49,647 bases of DNA. It comes from Anaerolineales bacterium UBA1429 (lineage in GTDB: Bacteria; Chloroflexota; Anaerolineae; UBA1429). Location of the stretch: positions 50,561 to 100,207 of the forward strand of contig DCTX01000067.1 of NCBI GenBank assembly GCA_002329325.1, written 5' to 3'. Made by a program: the position numbers and the translations under genes. This document shows, in pieces, positions 46,925-49,647 of this stretch. The notes below the pieces were generated by a model. The model worked only from the letters and a program-made list of their open reading frames with translations. It searched no databases and was not told the origin of the DNA. Each line of letters begins with the position of its first letter. Position 1 is the stretch's first letter.

Positions 46925-46984
46925 TTCCACCACTCTCCAGGCCTTTTTGCGGCGGCGCTACCAGGGGCTATCCGCCGCGGTCGG

Positions 46985-47013
46985 TTGAGCCTTGCACAAC
47001 CCCTGTGTATACT
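46985..47013 (+). promoter_or_regulatory. Promoter of the small CxxC protein gene
   Basis: TTGAGC (46985-46990), 17 bases, TATACT (47008-47013). Transcription near 47020 gives a leader of about 45 bases carrying GAGGTG (47055-47060) before the ATG at 47066. Confidence 0.6.
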
Positions 47014-47065
47014 GGGCCCGGATGAACTCGTGGCGATAAGCTAGCTATTTTGCTGAGGTGCTGCA

Positions 47066-47425
47066 ATGAGTTTGTGGGATGCGATCAAAAAAGCCCTGAC
47101 CGGCGGCAGCGGTCCCGGTCCCGCTACTGCTCGCCCGTCGCAGAGCCAGGCCGGCGACCCCGATGGCCTGATGCTGTACTTTGCCTGCAAGAACTGTGGC
47201 TCGGCGGTTGCGGTGCGCCTGAACAAGCGCAACGATTTTTCACGTGAGGATGGCGGCCCCGGCACGCTGTTCGTCCGCAAAGAGGTCATGGACAACAAGT
47301 GCTTTCGCCTCATGCGCGCCGAGATCTGGCTCGACAATGCCTACAACATCGTCACAGCCGATATCGAAGGTGGCACCCTGCTGACACGCGAGGAATATGA
47401 AGACAAAAAGAGCAAATCGGCCTGA
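47066..47425 (+). CDS. Small conserved-type protein with a CxxC motif
   Basis: Function not known. The 119-residue product has an amphipathic N-terminus (MSLWDAIKKALTGG), a Gly/Pro/Ser linker (about 14-33), and a compact domain with YFACKNCGSAVAVRLN (Cys pair at about 41-44), NDFSREDGG, FVRKEVMDNKCFR and EGGTLLTREEYED at the C-terminus. One CxxC pair plus a third Cys (NKCF) could hold a metal in a dimer. The final LTREEYE pattern recalls a family of small proteins I associate with Chloroflexota, from memory only. It has its own promoter and a strong hairpin at its end, so it is expressed alone. Confidence 0.72.
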   Translation: MSLWDAIKKALTGGSGPGPATARPSQSQAGDPDGLMLYFACKNCGSAVAVRLNKRNDFSREDGGPGTLFVRKEVMDNKCFRLMRAEIWLDNAYNIVTADIEGGTLLTREEYEDKKSKSA

Positions 47426-47443
47426 TTGACGCCCTGAATGACA

Positions 47444-47476
47444 CACAGCCGCTGCTCTCTAAAGGCAGCGGCTGTG
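47444..47476. terminator. Hairpin between convergent genes
   Basis: CACAGCCGCTGC (47444-47455) and GCAGCGGCTGTG (47465-47476) form a perfect 12-base stem with a nine-base loop. It sits between the CxxC gene end (47425) and the regulator gene end (47508) and can serve both strands. No T-run follows on either side. Confidence 0.65.
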
Positions 47477-47507
47477 GCGCTTGTCGCCTGAATAGGATTA
47501 TGTCTAC

Positions 47508-48089
47508 TTATGCCCCGGCTTCATACGTCAGGATGATCGCCTGGGCGATCTCTTTCATAGACTTGCGCGTGTTCATAGACATCTTTTGGATGCGCCTGAA
47601 CGCCGCCGATTCGGTAAGCCCCTGGGTATCCATGAGGATGCCCTTGGCGCGATCCACCAATTTACGCGTCTCGAGCTGATCCTCCAGGTCATCCACCTGC
47701 TTTTGTAGCTCGCGGAACTCGGCGAAACGCTGCAAAGCGACTTCGATGGCCGGGGCCAAGTCGGCCTCCTGGAGCGGCTTGACCAAATAGTTTACCACCC
47801 CGGCCTCTTTGGCGCGTTCGATCAGGTCGCGTTGGCTGTAGGCCGTGATCAGCACCACCGGAGCGATGCGCTCCTCGGTGAGGTGCTTGGCCGCGGTGAT
47901 GCCGTCCATGTCGGGCATCATGATGTCCATCAAGACGACATCGGGGCGCAATTCGCGCGCGAGATTGACAGCGCTGCGCCCATCACCTGCCTCCCCTACG
48001 ACCAGGTACCCCAGGTTGCTGAGCATCTCACGCAAATCCATGCAAATGACCGATTCATCGTCAGCGATGACAACGCGAATGCGCTCCAA
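47508..48089 (-). CDS. pdtaR: ANTAR-domain response regulator (PdtaR-like)
   Basis: RNA-binding response regulator of 193 residues. Receiver domain residues 1-120: acidic pocket ADDES (10-12), phosphoacceptor Asp55 in VVLMDIMMP, Thr82 and Lys104 in VKPL. A coiled-coil linker (LQKQVDDLEDQL) leads to the ANTAR domain at about 130-190 (DRAKGILMDTQGLTESAAF, ...IAQAI), which in known members binds paired hexaloop hairpins in mRNA and blocks termination. It lies 18 bases downstream of the sensor kinase gene and would be phosphorylated by it. The ANTAR targets are not identifiable in this window. Confidence 0.93.
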   Translation of the reverse strand: MERIRVVIADDESVICMDLREMLSNLGYLVVGEAGDGRSAVNLARELRPDVVLMDIMMPDMDGITAAKHLTEERIAPVVLITAYSQRDLIERAKEAGVVNYLVKPLQEADLAPAIEVALQRFAEFRELQKQVDDLEDQLETRKLVDRAKGILMDTQGLTESAAFRRIQKMSMNTRKSMKEIAQAIILTYEAGA

Positions 48090-48107
48090 CTTGCCACCTC
48101 CGTCGTG

Positions 48108-49574
48108 CTACTTGGGAAAGTTGATAACCGCTCTGGTCTCTCCCTCGGATCTTGAGATGGAAAAAGCGCCTCCGAGATCGCGCTCCACCATATTGCTCAC
48201 AATGCGCAAACCGAGATTTGCGTGGGTTGTCAGGTCGAAACCATCCGGTAAACCTTGACCATCATCTTTTACAATGATACTGGCTTTGTCGCCGTGGTCA
48301 ACTAGCTCGACCACAATCGTGCCTCGCGACAACCCCGCCATGCCATGCTCGATGGCATTTTGCACCAGCTCATTGATCACCAGCGTGCAGCGCGTGGCCT
48401 TTTCGGCAGGCAGCCAGATGCTGGGCCCCTCGACGCGCAATACGATCTGCTGTTCGGGGGCGATGAGCCCCTGCTGTACCTGCGAGAGGATGCGATGGGC
48501 GACGTCGGAAAGGTTGATGATACCCTTGTCGTTTTGCGAGAGGAACTCGTGCACAACGGCCACGCTCATGATGCGGTTGACCGTCTCGTTCAAGAGAAAG
48601 CGCGTTTCTTCATTCTCGGCGCGGCGCGCCTGCATCCGGGTGATCGAGGCGATCACCTGCAAATTGTTCTTGACGCGATGGTGCACCTCATGCAACAGCG
48701 AGATGCGGCTCTCCAATTCGGCCTCGGTGCGCAGCCGTTCGGTGGCATCATGGACGAGAATAAAGGCGCCACGCGAACGCCGCGGCGCCCTGCGTGCCGC
48801 CGAAGGGCGCAGCACGCTGAGGTGCCAGGGTTGCCCCCGCACGGGTAGCGCTTTGTAGATATAAGTATGGCCCCGCTCTTGTTTCTGAAGTTGGATCGCC
48901 TCGCGCTCGTTGATCGCCCGCAGGGCGATCTGGTGGTCCACCGTGTCCAGCTCGCTCAAGCGCCGCCCGATCAGACTATCGCGATAGCCCAGGTTGCGAT
49001 ACAACTCGGCGGCGATGCCACTCATGTACAGGATGCGGCGGTCGGTGCTGACATAGACGATGCCGTCATACTCGCCAAAAGGTGTGATGTTTTCGCCACC
49101 CCGCAACTCGCCGCGCACCACCATGAGGGTAAAAGCCAACAATGCCCATTGAAACACGCGGCTGCGGCGGCGATGTCGCTCATGTTGCAGCCAATAGGCG
49201 TCTCTGACCACATAAGCGATGACCTGGCCGGCGCTGCCCCAGACCGGGAACTCTTGCCTGGCCACGCTGGCACCGCGCACCGAGACGGTGTGCACAAAGA
49301 GCGGCGAAAAGGTGCGCTGCCACCACCGGAGGTCGGCATCGCTGGCCGGCACCGGCTGCCCCACCATCACTTCAGGATAGAGCGGCGTGGCCGAGTGTGG
49401 CCGCGCCTGCGCCACCACATAGAGATGCCCTTGGGCGTTGCGGCAGGCCAGCAACAGATCGGCACGAGAAACATCGCTGAGGAGGTCGAGGTCTCCCACG
49501 ATCTTTTCCAATAATTGCCGGTCTTTTGGTGCAAGCTCGACATCATTGAGCAGGTTTGATGTTGTCGTATCCAT
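48108..49574 (-). CDS. pdtaS: Sensor histidine kinase (PdtaS-like, HisKA_2 type)
   Basis: Soluble two-component kinase of 488 residues. A GAF-like N-terminal domain (about 25-150, DLDLLSDVSRADLLLACRN) is followed by a PAS domain (about 185-275, DGIVYVSTDRRILYMS), the HisKA_2 box LLHEVHHRVKNNLQVIASI (phospho-His near 295) and HATPase_c with NELVQNAIEHGM, DDGQGLP and NLGLRIV. Order and motifs follow actinobacterial PdtaS, which pairs with PdtaR. There is no membrane helix, so it senses an intracellular signal. The start is the ATG at 49574. A TATAAT lies 8 bases before it and no ribosome site is present, so the transcript is probably leaderless. Confidence 0.92.
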   Translation of the reverse strand: MDTTTSNLLNDVELAPKDRQLLEKIVGDLDLLSDVSRADLLLACRNAQGHLYVVAQARPHSATPLYPEVMVGQPVPASDADLRWWQRTFSPLFVHTVSVRGASVARQEFPVWGSAGQVIAYVVRDAYWLQHERHRRRSRVFQWALLAFTLMVVRGELRGGENITPFGEYDGIVYVSTDRRILYMSGIAAELYRNLGYRDSLIGRRLSELDTVDHQIALRAINEREAIQLQKQERGHTYIYKALPVRGQPWHLSVLRPSAARRAPRRSRGAFILVHDATERLRTEAELESRISLLHEVHHRVKNNLQVIASITRMQARRAENEETRFLLNETVNRIMSVAVVHEFLSQNDKGIINLSDVAHRILSQVQQGLIAPEQQIVLRVEGPSIWLPAEKATRCTLVINELVQNAIEHGMAGLSRGTIVVELVDHGDKASIIVKDDGQGLPDGFDLTTHANLGLRIVSNMVERDLGGAFSISRSEGETRAVINFPK

Positions 49575-49582
49575 ACGGCGGC

Positions 49583-49588
49583 ATTATA
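49583..49588 (-). promoter_or_regulatory. -10 box of the PdtaS-PdtaR operon
   Basis: On the minus strand a perfect TATAAT (49588-49583) stands eight bases before the ATG (GCCGCCGT between them). No convincing -35 box is seen at 16-18 bases (CGCTTC at 17). Transcription should start at or within one or two bases of the ATG. Confidence 0.55.
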
Positions 49589-49647
49589 GCACAGGGTGGC
49601 ACAATGAAGCGATGCCCTTTGTCTCTGACTCCTACCCACTTTCGTAG

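Overview
The window reads as a stretch of chromosome from a GC-rich bacterium, most probably a member of the Chloroflexota (Anaerolineae-like). This rests on GC-rich coding with frequent GTG and TTG starts, a PdtaS/PdtaR-type kinase and ANTAR regulator pair, a secreted subtilase ending in a short Tyr-Leu-Pro/Arg tail of the kind I associate with Chloroflexota exoproteins, and several families common there (ATC-hydrolase-like, GH127, APC-USP fusion, GT2 enzymes with helical tails). The phylum is inferred from gene content; no rRNA is present.

1-21.7 kb is one long, co-directional surface-glycan locus: an ABC-2 permease and ATPase (Wzm/Wzt type), seven family-2 glycosyltransferases, three GT4-type glycosyltransferases, three SAM methyltransferases, a hexapeptide acyltransferase, an O-antigen ligase/polymerase-like membrane protein, a GT39-like membrane glycosyltransferase, a membrane-anchored Asp-box (BNR) propeller and one unrecognised kinase-like protein. 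Many junctions are 4-bp ATGA/GTGA or longer overlaps, so it is probably one translationally coupled operon. Composition is patchy: conserved 5-prime heads of some genes are GC-rich while their 3-prime halves are not, suggesting shuffling of the variable parts.

21.8-24.9 kb carries a MscS channel with a clear promoter and a Wzz/BY-kinase fusion (chain-length control) with a Tyr/His-rich tail, probably serving the same glycan system.

24.9-42.3 kb is a mixed metabolic and secreted-protein region: an ATC-hydrolase-like protein, a histidine phosphatase, an acetylxylan-esterase-like deacetylase, a 1473-residue secreted subtilase directly downstream of a serpin lipoprotein, a GH127-type glycosidase, a PhzF isomerase, two overlapping TIM-barrel isomerase genes, a metallophosphoesterase, a small secreted protein and an APC permease fused to UspA domains. 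The serpin-subtilase pair suggests locally controlled extracellular proteolysis.

42.4-49.6 kb holds an FAD-dependent oxidoreductase, a DtxR-like metalloregulator followed by a ROK kinase, a solitary tyrosine recombinase behind an AT-rich promoter with direct repeats, a small CxxC protein, and the PdtaS-PdtaR pair, whose kinase gene looks leaderless. Promoters of a common shape (TTGnnn, 16-18 bases, TATnnT) stand before several of the separate units. I see no rRNA, tRNA, CRISPR array or complete insertion sequence, and no gene-free stretch longer than 300 bases.
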